The notes beneath the pieces were generated by a model that was given only the letters and a program-made list of their open reading frames with translations, searched no databases and had not been told where the DNA came from. Below, one piece after another: positions 38,359 through 49,880 of a stretch of DNA of 64,000 bases. Numbering within the stretch: position 1 is the first letter of the stretch; every line of letters begins with the position of its first letter. The translations under genes were made by a program, and so were the position numbers. The stretch spans positions 27,876,001-27,940,000 of the forward strand of contig CM065394.1 in the NCBI GenBank assembly GCA_033060915.1, written 5' to 3'. The DNA comes from Euryodendron excelsum. Lineage: Eukaryota > Streptophyta > Magnoliopsida > Ericales > Pentaphylacaceae.

Positions 38359-38580
38359 CTATATATATATATGCAAATATGTATTATGTATGTATATGCG
38401 CTAGGGTGTCGACACTTTTTATAAGAGTTGACACCTTGGGTTGCGAAAGATCATTTGTGCCCCTTTTTATCTAAACAGGTGTTGACACATGAAGCATTTG
38501 GTGTCACCACTTTAACTTCAGAGACTATTTTGCCCATTTAAAAGCAATAAGTGTCGACTCTTATAAAAAGTGTTGACATC
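38359..38580 (-). promoter_or_regulatory. LTR-like repeat array plus TATA box upstream of the env-like frame
   Basis: GTGTCGACACTT, GTGTTGACAC and GTGTCGACTC motifs cluster at about 38400-38580. On the minus strand they are followed by GCATATATATATATAG (38359-38373), about 150 nt before the ATG at 38210. The LTR has the same arrangement: an array of the same motifs, then a TATAAATATATG box. A transcription-start role is inferred. Confidence 0.45.
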
Positions 38581-38714
38581 TCTGTATTCATGTAAAATAA
38601 CTATATGCCCCTAACTAATATGAAGTTGAAACAACCATAAAATCAAGCAAGCATAGAGCATCCATACAAACAATTAACCATGCATATAACACATAGAGTG
38701 ATTAATTCAAAGGA

Positions 38715-41700
38715 TTGCCATACCCAATTTTCTTCTAATCATACAAAATCTGTCTTCACTAAGAGGTTTTGTAAAAATTTCAGCTAGTTGATGCTCAGTT
38801 TTAATAAAATCCAGTTTAATATCACCTCTACGCACATGGCCTCAAATGAAATGATGTTTGATCTTAATGTGTTTAGTGCGAGAGTGATGGATGAGATTCT
38901 TACTCAAATTGATAACACTCATATTGTCTCACCTAACAGGAATATGATTAAAAGAAAGTCCAAAATCCTCTAATTAGTGTTTAATCCAAAGAACCTGAGC
39001 ACATCAGCTTTTAACAGTTATGTACTCAGCTTCTTCTATGGACAATACAACAAAATTTTGTTTCTTGCTGAAATAAGAAACTAACATATTTTCAAAGAAT
39101 TGGCAAGAGCCACTAGTGCTCTTCTTATCAATTTTGCTACCTGTATAATCTGAATTAGAATAGCCTACAAGATCAAAAGATGTACCTTTGGGGTATCATA
39201 AGCTTAAATTTGGAGCATATTTAAGATATCTAAAAATCCTTTTAACAGCCATAATATGAGATTTTTTAGGATTAGCTTGAAATCTTGCATACATACATAC
39301 ACTAAACATGATGTCAGCTCTATTAGCAGTTAAATACAACAAATATCCAATCATGCTTCTATATAATTTAGTATTTACAAATTTACCTCCTTCATCACTG
39401 TCTAGTTTGGTTGATGTGCTCATGGGTATGCCTAGGTCTTTGAGTTCTCCATTTCGAGCCTTTTCAGTAAATCCTTGATATACTTGGCTTGGCTTATAAA
39501 ATTTTTTTTCTTTGGTTGTTTAATTTGGAGCTTAAGAAAGTAATTTAGCCCTCCTATCATACTCATTTCAAACTCGCCTTGCATATACTTTGCAAACTCT
39601 TTGCAGAGCTTATCATTAATAGAATCAAATATGATATCATCTGCATATATTTGCACAATAAGCATATCATGACCCTTTATTTTTATAAAAAAAAGTTGTA
39701 TCAACTTTCCCTCTTGAAAATCCATTGATAATAAAAAAATTGCTCAATATTTCATACCATGCTCTTGGTGCTTGTTTTAAACCATAAAGTGTATTTGTTA
39801 GTTTAAAAACATAATCTAGGAATTAGAAATTTCAAAATCAAGGGGTTGTTCTACATATACTTCTTCAGAGATGAAACCATTCAAAAATGCACTTTTTATA
39901 TCTATTTAATAGAGTTTGAAATTTTTGAAACATACAAATGTAAGAAAACATTCTTATGACTTCTAATCTAGCTACTGGTGTATATGTTTCATCAAAAGCC
40001 ATTGCCTTTCTCTTGACTATTGCCTTGAGCTACTAATTTAACTTTATTTTTCACAACAATTTTAGATTCATCCCTTTTATTTCTAGAAACCTATTTTGTT
40101 CCAATAACAGGATGATCTTGAGGTCTAAGTACAAGGTTCCAAACTTCATTTCTTTCAAACTGATTTAGTTTTTCTTGCATAGCTAAAATCCAAAATTTAT
40201 GATTTTCTACTTCTTGAAAACATTTCGGTTCAAATTGTGAAAGAAATGCAGAGTGGTTACATATATTTCTAGGGGATGACTTTGTTCTTACCGTTTGTGA
40301 TGGATCACCTAATATTTGATCTTTTGGATGATTATGGACAAACTTTCACTCTTTTGGTAATTCTTGATCTTTAGCTTCTCGTTGTGATGAGCTGCCTTGC
40401 ACTTTCTTTTCTTGTTGTGATGCTTCTTTTGAGTTTTGATTGGTGGTAAGGTTGTTTGTGCTTTGTTCCATACCATCTATATGATTATCTTTATTATGTC
40501 TAGGCAAATTGTTAGTCTTATCAAAAGTAACATGTATAGATTCCTCAACAACCAAAGTCCTTTTGTTAAAAACTCTACAAGTTTTACTGTGAGTGGAGTA
40601 ACCAAGAAAAATTTTCTCATTAAATTTTGCATCAAACTTGTCAAGTTTATCCTTGTTGTTAGTTAAAACAAAACATTTACACCCAAAAGCCTTTAAATAA
40701 GAAATATTTGATTTTTCTTCCTTTTCATAACTCATATGGAGTATTTTTCAAAATTTTTCTAAATAAAATTATGTTCAAAACATAGCAGATTGTGTTCACA
40801 GCTTCTTCCCAAAATTATTTTGATAAACCATTTTCATAAATCAAGGTTCTAGCTATTTCTTCCAAGATTCTATTATTTCTCTCAACAACCCCATTCTTTT
40901 GAGGTGTTATAGGAGCAAAAAAATTGTGTTCAAAGCTATTTTCATCACAAAAGTTTTCAAAAGGTTTGCGATCAAATTTTCCACCATGGTCAGTCCTTAT
41001 AGCAGTGATAGTAAAATATTTTTCATTTTGAACATTTTTGTAAAATTTTATAAAAACAAATATAGTCTCATCCTTATGTGCAAGAAAGAAAGTTCATGTA
41101 AATCTTGAGTAATCATCAACAATAATCAAAGTATATTGTTTACCACCCAAACTAAGAGTTCGAGTTGCTCCAAAAAAATCCATGAGTAATATTTGTAATG
41201 GCCTTGAGGTTGAAACCATATTTTTGGATTTGAAAGAAACTCTTGTTTGCTTCTCCTTTTGACAAGCATCATAAACTTTATTTTTATCAAAATTAAGTTT
41301 GGAAAGACCATTTACTAAATTCTTTTTGAAAACTTTTGAAATAATACTCATGCTTGTATGATCAAGCCTCCTATATCACAACCAGCTATGATCATTGTTC
41401 ACAGCTGCAAGATACTTGATTTTGCAAGAAGATAAGTTATTTAAATAAAAAAAATATATATGTTGCCTTATCTGTGTCCAGTCAATGTGATTTTGTTGTC
41501 GTTGATGTTTACTACCATACAATGAGATGATTCAAAAATCACTTTAAAACCTTTATTACAAAGCTGACTAATACTTTAAAGATTATGCTTTAAACCTTTG
41601 ACAAGTAAAACATTGTCAATGGAGTTTGAAGAGTCTTTACCAATACTTCCAATCCTAATAATCTTGCCTTTGCTTTTGTCTCCAAAGGTTACTAAGCCTC

Positions 41701-41800
41701 CATCATTTGGTGTGAGAGAGGTGAATTGTGATTTATCACCAGTCATGTGTCTTGAACATCCACAGTCCAAATACCAATGGTTCTTTCTTGATTTAGTTTA
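38715..41800 (-). pseudogene. pol of the Sirevirus-type element (PR, IN, RT, RNase H), degraded
   Basis: Pieces in minus-strand order. A protease-like segment with MDCGCSRHMTG lies at 41770-41576. Integrase lies at about 41351-40346 (CQKEKQTRVSFKSKN, then IIVDDYSRF). Reverse transcriptase has YADDIIF in the open piece 39725-39432, and the segment LYRSMIGYLLYLTANRADIM is at 39423-39196. RNase H wording such as AEY and KPLSEDRF is recognisable to about 38715. Many in-frame stops and frameshifts separate them, so no functional polyprotein can be made. Confidence 0.88.
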
Positions 41801-41901
41801 AAGACATACCTACAAAAGACAACTTAACCTTTGATCTTTGGTACCCAAATTATCTTGGGTCTTTGGAGGTTAGTTTTCAATGGTCCTCTTGGAACCCAAG
41901 T

Positions 41902-43400
41902 CTATTTTGTAGCATATGATTTGTCTATAAGAAAACATTGATCAGCCTTGTATCCTTTCTTTTGGCAATAATAGCATCTAAGCTGAATTTTTCTAAAAAA
42001 AGCATTAAATTGACTTTTGGAAACCTTTTTGTTTTTTAAAGGGTTATGCCCAATCTCAGCTTTGTCAAGAGAACATTGTTGTTTTTCAAGAATGATGCCC
42101 AACTTTTCTTTTCCTTCAACACACTTGACAATAGAGTTGTCTAAATCTTTCACTTTTTCTTTCAAAGCAACATTTTCCTTTTTTAAAAGATCACTTGTGG
42201 ATTGTAAATCCTCATTTTCCTTTGTAAGAGAAGCAATCATTTTTTTGAGAAGACTATTCTTTATATCAAATTTCTTAAATTCAACAAGCAGATGATCAAA
42301 TACATCTTGTAGTTCATCAAAGCTAAAATCTGAATGTTTAGAAGATAATACCTCAATTTTTTTCTCTTGAGCCATTAAGCATAAGTTGGCCACTTTTGAT
42401 GCCTCAGGTTCTTTTTCAGACTTAGATTCTTCATTGTCACTCCAGGTTACTATCAATGCTTTTCTTCATTTGCCTATCTTTCATTTCTTCTTTAGTTGAG
42501 GACATTTAGCCTTTATATGTCCAGACTTCTTACACTCAAAGCAGATGATAGTTGAGTTATTGTTGCTGGATTCTCTTTTAGGTTCTTGCTTCTTTCCTCT
42601 TTTTCATTTTCTTCTTATGAACTTCTTGAACTTCCTCGTGATTTAGGCAAGTTCTTCTTCATTTTCTTCATCACTGCTAGATTCACTCTCAAGAGTGATA
42701 GATTTGAATGCAACAGTCTTCTCTCTTTTGTCCTATTCTTCTTGAGCATGTTGTTTATGTGTTAGCTCATATGTCATTAGAGAGCCTAAAAGCTCTTCAA
42801 GTGATAAGGTGTTGAGATCCTTTACTTCTTGCATTGCTGTCACTTTTGCTTCCCAAATTTTTGGCAATGATATGAGGATCTTCCTTACCTATTCACCATT
42901 AGGATATACTATTCTAAGAGATTTTAATTCATTAACAATATTAGTGAATCGTGTAAACATTTCAGTGATTGATTCATTAGTTTTCATTCTAAAAAGCTCG
43001 TAACTATGCACAAGAATATTTATTTTGGAGTCTTTAACCTAATTTGTACCTTCATGAGTAACTTCCAATCAGTCCTAAATCTCTTTTGCTAATTCACATG
43101 TAGAAATTCTATTAAATTCATTTGGATCCAATGCATTGTAAAGTAAATTCATGGCCTTAGCATTAGCTTGTAAAAGTTTCAAATCATTTTCATCCCATTC
43201 AGTCTTAGGTTTGGAGGTAGTTATTCTTTCGATAGTTTTAGGAGGAAACTTAGGACCGTTTACAATAATTCTATACAATTCAAAATCAATAGATTGAATA
43301 TAAATTTTCATGTAATTCTTTCAATAGTTGTAATTAGTTCCATTAAATATAGGGGGTCTATTCGTGGATTGACTTTCTCTAAGAGATGATCTAATATTGG
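41902..43400 (-). pseudogene. gag of the Sirevirus-type element, degraded
   Basis: The N-terminal part reads RPPIFNGTNYNY followed by a stop where Trp is usual, then MKIYIQSIDFELYRIIVNGP (43311 onward). A CCHC zinc knuckle, CFECKKSGHIKAKC, lies near 42500-42550. A 184-aa open piece at 42456-41902 contains a predicted coiled-coil-like Lys/Glu/Leu stretch and a second cysteine motif (CYYCQKKGYKADQC). Several stops and frameshifts break the frame. Confidence 0.85.
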
Positions 43401-43443
43401 TCGTCACAGATCTACTCTATGATGTTAAGCCTATAAGAGGAGC

Positions 43444-43461
43444 ACCTGCTTTGATACTAAT
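43444..43461 (-). other. Primer binding site
   Basis: Immediately inside the 5' LTR the minus strand reads ATTAGTATCAAAGCAGG, a decayed form of the TGGTATCAGAGC sequence complementary to initiator tRNA-Met used by most plant copia elements. The intact version is present in the second element at 59588. Confidence 0.75.
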
Positions 43462-45125
43462 TGTTGGTCTGAAGTGATAACTTGAGAGGAGTGGTGAATT
43501 GGATTTTTCAAATTTAAAGACAATGAAACCAATATACAGAATACATGAAATCAATGGGACAGTGATTCAATGCAAAATAAGAATGCAAGCAAGATGATAT
43601 AGTGATGTAAGTAAGATAATGTAGTGCAGAAAATAAAAACAGAGCAAGGAAGACATCGAGATTTTACAAAGGTTCAACGTTCTTTTGTCTACATCCTTTC
43701 TTCCTCGATTCCTTCGAGGGGATCCTCCACTATGTAAAAACTTCTCTTTTACATAACTGCTATTTCTTCAAGTGCCAACTCATTTTCTACACGAGTTTAC
43801 ACCAAACTCTTAAACCCCAAGCGTTTTTGTCCAAGAACCACTCAAAACTTACAAGTTATATCCGAACCCAACAGTAAATAAGGAGTTTAATACCATGGGT
43901 ACACTCTTATGGACTAAATATATCAGTTATAACTCATTAAATGACCTCATTGTTGAGGAATGGGAGAATATATTAGTCAAGAGCAGGGAATGTTTGCAAA
44001 TCTGATGTATGGCCTTTATGATCTTGTATTCTCATCTTCAAATGCTTTGAAGATCATATATTTATAGCCTTGTATCTATTACAACCGTTAGAGTGGAGGG
44101 AGTGAATTTAATGTGGATTAAGTGCCACAGAATGTTTTTAAAAAAACCTGTTATTGCCCAGATTTCTTTTAGGTGTCGACTCTTATAATGGGTGTTGACA
44201 CTTGCTGCTTTAATTCTCTTCCCTTTTTCGTCTAGGTGTCAATTGGTATAATGGATGTCGACACTTGCTGCTTTAATTATTTTCTTTTCTCTGTCCAAGT
44301 GTTAATTCCTATAATGGTTGTCGACACTTACTGCTTTAATTTTCCTTACCCAACCTCTCTAGAATTAGGTGTCAGCACCTCTGAAACTGGGTGTTGACAC
44401 TTGTTGTTGAAGATTTTTTTCTTTTGAGCTTTAGAATTAGGTGTCAGCATCTCTGATATGGGTGTCAACACTTGCTGCTTGACTACTTCTTCCTGACCTT
44501 TCTAGAGTTAAGTGTCAGCACCTATTGAGCTAGTTGTCAGCATTGGTTGCCTTCAAGTTCAGTTATTCCCGTTCAGAAGTCCAAAAGATTTTAGCTCTTA
44601 TGAGAGGTGTCAGAACCTCTGTTTCTTCAAGCTTTTATTTTTAACTTATCCAAATTGCTTCAGTCACTTCAGTAGCTTCTTTAATTGAACCACTAAGGCT
44701 TTTATTGTTTCAATTCTTCAAGTAAACTTGAACATGTAGAGCACCTTCAATCTCTTAAATTGATCCATTAATTTCTTTGTAAGGTACATATATCTATCTT
44801 CAAGTTCTTCAATTCACCATGATATTTTTTGAAAGCTTGTCTTTCTTTCTTCAATGATTGTCAATCAACTTGGACACCTTCACTTTCTTTGAAAATAAGA
44901 TTATCCAAATAATCTTCTTGTAAGATTAACCAGTCAATCATCTAATTCATTCAAACTTATTTATCAAGCTTCTAAATCCATCTTCTAATCACATCCTTTA
45001 TTATAATTATTCTCAAGCAAAGTTTGAATAGAAAAATTAATAAATACTTTCTACACATAAAGTAAATTTATTAGAAAAACAACATAATGCTTTGTTATCA
45101 TCAAAATTAAAGCATAGAGTCAACA
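43462..45125 (-). repeat. 5' LTR (right)
   Basis: 1664 bp, TGTTGG...CAACA, colinear with 34339-35968. It holds a GTGTCGACACTT-type array at about 44170-44540 and a TATA-like box TATAAATATATG (minus strand) at about 44055-44068, the likely U3 promoter. Divergence from the left LTR is obvious throughout. Confidence 0.92.
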
Positions 45126-45130
45126 ATTTA

Positions 45131-46084
45131 AAGTTAAGAATGTCATTCTCTAGAATTAATAATTTTCACATTTTGTTAGAATAACCATTCCCCTATTAAA
45201 AAATAAAAATAATCATCATATTTATTCACAGAATCATAATATAAAACACCACCACTCGCCACCCGTCACCACTGCCACTGTTGTCGCCACCACCACCACT
45301 CAACACTGCCAACGCACAACCTTACCTAATAATATTAATGAATATTATAAATGGAAAAATAATAACAATAAATAAATAATAATTTTGGGTTAACAAAAAG
45401 ATTTTTTTATTTTTGTTTTTTTGCCCAAAAAAAAACAAAAAAAACGAAAACAAACACAAAAACTAAAAACAAAATTTGAAAATTGATAGTATATATATGT
45501 TTCTAAATGCCCCCTAAAATGGTGATTCCATTCTAGCATCTTAATAAGTGTAACCAAACGTGGAGATGAGAATGTTTATTTTATTCCATTCATAAACTCT
45601 TATTTTTATCCTCATTTTCATTCTCATTCCCATTCTCTTTCTGTATACCAAATATAGCCTTAGAGTAATGGTATACAAACTCATTCCATTCCCAATTGTA
45701 ATTCTATTTCCATTCTCATTCTCTTCGTGCATATCAAACCAGGCATTAGAGTAATGATGTATAAACAAAAAAGTATACATAATGATGTGACTAAATTAAA
45801 ACTCGTTACTTTCAAAAAAAGTATTGACCAAATGGCGTTAAATTACCCACTCGAGGTATTGACCAATGGTCAAAATTCCTATATTTGCTAGTTCCATAGG
45901 CAAAACAACGGACCACTTAAGGTAATCTAATTAGAGAAACTGACCAAACAATTATCAAACAAAATATGATAAATAGCAATATTTCTTCATGCTTGCATAA
46001 TTGTATCTCCCATTTTTAAAAGTTACAAATCTAGTAGTGCATATCAATTCACATTCCCACGTTTGGCTGCGCATGCAATTATAA
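45131..46084. other. Intergenic DNA
   Basis: AT-rich sequence with CACCAC-type triplet repeats near 45250-45310. A MITE-like segment at about 45490-45770 repeats ATTCTC..GTATACCAAA...TTAGAGTAATG twice (about 45632-45681 and 45717-45766). No gene is supported. Confidence 0.5.
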
Positions 46085-47739
46085 CACTACAAGAAAACTA
46101 ACATTTACAGACAAATTTTTAAGGACCGAACTAGCTTTGGTCTCCAAATGCTGGAATGTAGGGACGTACGTCTCGTGATGAATTGTAGAAACGATATACA
46201 ATTAACAATGTCAACAAAATCATCTCAAGGATGTTATTGCAGAAAATCTCACCAACCATTAACATGTGCAGTTTCTTTTTTTTAAAGGTACTATGTGCAT
46301 TAGGGTGCATAAAGTAACTGAAAAACTCAAGAACTGAATCAACTTGGCCTTTATGAATTAGTTTAGTTTGGGTCTGTTAAGGGTTCGGTTCGACTCGGTT
46401 TTGAGTCTAAAAACTAACAAATTGATAAATTCAATTCGATTCTTGAATTTGTATTTGTTGGACTCGAACCGACCCAACCCGAGACCCAATCTATATATGT
46501 AATAAAGAAAGGTTTGTATATATTACATATATATTTTTAAACCATTTGTTATTTGTAGTCTATTATTACTAATATGTGTTTATATATTGTTGTTTAATTA
46601 TTTAAAAAAATTGAAGATGCAACATTATTCTTATTTTTAAATAAAAAACTAATTTTCACATCATAAAAGTGGACCGACCCGACCTAGACCCGAACCAACC
46701 CCACACTGGTTGGTTCAGTTCGATTCTATGAGAGGATCAGTTCGATTTTGAATCTAAAATTTTAGAACCAATCAACATCTGATTGGTTCTGAGTTCAACA
46801 CGGACCCAAATCAACCCGACTTCTGCACACTCATAATGTGCAGGTATTCCCTGTAGAGAAGAACAAATTGCAACAAAAAATATGTGCCACATGTATTTGT
46901 TTCTGGATGAACCTGAGTTCGTTTGTTTCGAACTTTGTTGAAGTTATCTGTGATAAAATTCTGTCTCCAAAATGTTTAAGGAGTGCTAGGGACAGTCATG
47001 GCCGCCCCTCAGTCACCAGCCAATTTAACGCACATCAACTAGTGATTGAGGAACAGTTAACTGGCGGAGCCCAGCTAATGTGGCACACATTAGCGATCAG
47101 TTCAAGATGCTTCAAAATTCGAGATTGAAGAGTATGTAGTCAATAGATTACAAGTCCGAAGGAAAGATTTCTCCAAATTCTCTTCGGGTAGGTACTGTGT
47201 TTCTTCTATTCTTCTCTCTATAGATAAATTTTCTCTCTCTAGACTCTCCCCTAGCCTTTGGAGGTTGAGAAAAAGTGAAAATGGGCTTCGAGACTAAGGT
47301 CACCTGGAAAATTTGAAAAATAGGTTGAGAAAAAGTAAATCTAAAGAGATCTATGACAGGAAATTGGATCTTTAATGTTCTGAAACAGGGCAGGAGAAAA
47401 AAGAAAATAGATACCTAATATCAACACACATACATGTATGTCTGTGTGTGCGAGTTGAAAACTGAAAAGTGATGAGAGTGAGCAAAAAAATTCATCAAGA
47501 AACAAATACAATATGGAAAAGAAGATCGAGTATATTTACCTCTAAGTATATATGTATCTTGGTTTATGTGCATGTGTTTGGTTTTCCTTTCTTATCAAGT
47601 CGTTTTTGACAATTGGTTCAATATTGTTGAAAATTTTGAGGCTTATGTCTGCAGCAGTATAAAATTGGGTTAGTTCCTTTGAAGAATTTGTGAATTTTGG
47701 TTATTTGAAGGCAACGCCGAAGAACTTGCAAAGGTATGA

Positions 47740-47742
<3 letters not shown>

Positions 47743-47770
<28 letters not shown>
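47743..47770. repeat. (CT)n microsatellite
   Basis: CT run just upstream of the five-exon gene model, within a probable 5'-UTR intron. Confidence 0.85.
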
Positions 47771-47875
47771 CAGTGAATTTTGCTACATTTATTATTGAGC
47801 TCCTTATTTTTGCTTGTTAGGTCTAATTTTTGTTGTTGCGTTACAAAATATAAAAGTTGGCATCTTTTAGAACTG

Positions 47876-49054
47876 ATGGAGAACATTCTAATGACAGAAC
47901 CTGACCAGCTATTTGTAGATCCTTTCCCAAATTTGGCACATGGTCACCATCTCAAGGTTAGCATTTTTCTACATAAAAGCTGCTGATTGTTATTGTGATA
48001 AAATCATGGAAGCATTGTGATAAAGTCATGGAAGTAGTAGAGTAGCAACAATTACCCTGACCCTTTTTTTTTCTTTTACTTTTTTTTATCCACTTTAGTG
48101 AATAGTATTTGCCTTAGTAATTTGGTGTTAACCAATGGAATTGTTGCAGTCTCCTCAGGAAAATATAGCACCTACATGGATGAATGTTTCTTTCAGGATG
48201 AAAGAGGACCCACAGGTCTATAAAGCTTTTGGATGGGTGCTAAAAATGTGAGTTGTGCTTTAGAAAATTTCATGACCATTCATACTCTGTTTAGTGGGCT
48301 TGCTTTATGCTGATATAGCTTCTGATTTTGCTGCCATTTCTTTGTCGACTAGATATGATGCACCATCTAAGAAATCTTCTTCGCAAATACTTTATGCTAC
48401 AGGTTTGCTTCATTTCAGGAGCTTTTTCTGTTTGATTAAGAGGATGGAGCTTTTTGCATTTAATACTGCTATGACTTAATCATATAAAGCTCAAGCATTT
48501 TAATTGTTCTTCATTTTGTGTTTTATATCATATCAAGCTCAAGCATTTTAATTTGTCTTCTCTTCTTTTTTTTTTTTCTCCTTGGAACTAATGTTGGTGC
48601 TATCTTTAACTATGAGGTGTTTGATGGCATGGATTAGAGGTTTCTTTGTTGGTGCTATATTTGCCTTTTTGAGTCAATTGATGTTCTCAAGTTTATTTAA
48701 TTACATTGATGATTGCATTGCTGTGTGCTACTTGCAGAACGGAAAAGCTTGGATAATGCTGTTGGTTGTGGGTTGTTAATCTCTTGCAGCCAACATGGAG
48801 GAGGCTTGAGGTTCCTTTATGTAGACTTGCAGGTTAAGGACGTAATATTTAGAATCTGCATAAGGTGTCTTTTGTTAAAGTTTGTAGATCCAGTGTCTAA
48901 GCATAATGAGGAATGATAGGTGGGTGAGTCTAAATTTGTGTTTGAAGTTAGAACTATATAGATATTCAGATGAAATTACTCCTCCATAGAATTTTCTAAT
49001 TTTCTTTTTGTTACTAATTCTAATTTTTTTTTTATTTCTTAGGGTGACAATTGA
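47876..49054 (+). CDS. Unrecognised 111-aa protein, five-exon model
   Basis: Exons 47876-47956, 48150-48247, 48353-48402, 48738-48832 and 49043-49054. All introns are GT-AG and phases agree at every junction, which is unlikely by chance over five exons. The protein starts MENILMTEPDQLFVDPFPNL, runs through YKAFGWVLKIYDAPSKK and SLDNAVGCGLLISCSQ, and ends LYVDLQGDN. I do not recognise the family. No signal peptide or long membrane span is seen. The frame is also open upstream of the ATG to an acceptor at 47820, so the start could be lost and this could be a gene fragment. A leader exon ending GCAAAG|GTATGA (near 47731) is plausible. Its position within a CACTA-like element suggests captured host sequence, but an ordinary gene next to a decayed element is equally possible. 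Confidence 0.5.
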
Positions 49055-49880
49055 GGTTCTGTGCAGCTACATTGCTTTGTGCAGCTGCAGTTTTCTTAGT
49101 GAAATTTAGCTTCATTACTCTTAACGGTTTAATCATCTATGTGGCCTTAACTTTTTGTGGTCATTTTCTAGATCTGATGGGAAGTGTATTCATTGGATTC
49201 AATGACTATAGTAGTGGACTTGTAATCGCTTGTTGTTTTGTGAGCAATGAGATTATAAATATTTTGAAAACTTCTCACCTTGTGTTATGTCTGCAGCTGA
49301 TTTTATTTTATTAGTTGATCAATTGAATTTTTGGTTTTTTTTGGTGGTGATTCAAATTATCTGTGGTGGAATTTTTGGACTGATTTGTTTAGTCGCTTTT
49401 AATTGGTGATTCATTTAATGGGTTTGGCTTGAAAAAGCTAATACTGCCAACTTTCAAGGGATGTTTCAACCAAAAACAAATACTTATTTCCATGAAAAAG
49501 ATATTCAGCAACAAGAATATTAGTGTCTCACGGTAAATCAGTTACCACTTTTAGCAATGAAAGTATGTGGTGGCAACCTTAAGATATAGGGACGAATTTT
49601 TCGTTGCTAAAAAGGGAAAATCACCATTTTTAGGGACGTAATGGCAACATTTTGGGACGAAATTCAGCACTTCTGATATAGAAGACATCCGTCGCTAATT
49701 ATTGAACTATTTTGGGACGGGTGATTGGTACCAGAAGCAATGACTATTTGGGACGGCTCTGAAAATGCGTCGCATGGGACTTTTCTGAACGGTCCTTTAG
49801 TGACGGTTTCTGTTAGGAGTTTATTTTGTCCCTAATGATATTTCGTGACTTTTCCTTTTAGGGACGAATTGAAAGTGTCC

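Larger units (their letters stand above)
34339..45125 (-). mobile_element. Full-length Sirevirus-type Ty1/copia retrotransposon
   Basis: A 10,787-bp element bounded by LTRs beginning TGTTGG and ending CAACA, flanked by the identical pentamer ATTTA (34334-34338 and 45126-45130). On the minus strand the order is 5' LTR, PBS, gag, protease, integrase, reverse transcriptase, RNase H, env-like frame, PPT, 3' LTR. Protease-integrase-RT order defines Ty1/copia. The wording of the integrase and RT, LTRs above 1.6 kb, total size and the extra reading frame after pol fit the Sirevirus (SIRE) lineage. Every coding region contains stops or frameshifts, and the LTRs differ at many positions, mostly transitions. 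It is therefore an old, non-autonomous copy. Confidence 0.93.
46085..49880 (+). mobile_element. CACTA-type element, 3' terminus not found
   Basis: At 46085 the sequence CACTACAAGAAAACTAAC is the characteristic CACTA (EnSpm) terminus, followed by AGGGACG near 46161. A cluster of GGGACG(A/G) and TCCCTAA motifs on both strands at about 49585-49885 looks like the subterminal repeat region of the other end. The matching inverted CACTA end was not found, so the right border is inferred and the element may be truncated. A 46310-46830 repeat block and a gene-like exon series (47876-49054) lie inside. Confidence 0.5.

Noticed and set aside
49051..49314. Plus-strand 87-aa frame with hydrophobic stretches
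   Set aside because: It overlaps the stop of the five-exon model in another frame; hydrophobicity reflects T-rich sequence, with no family match.
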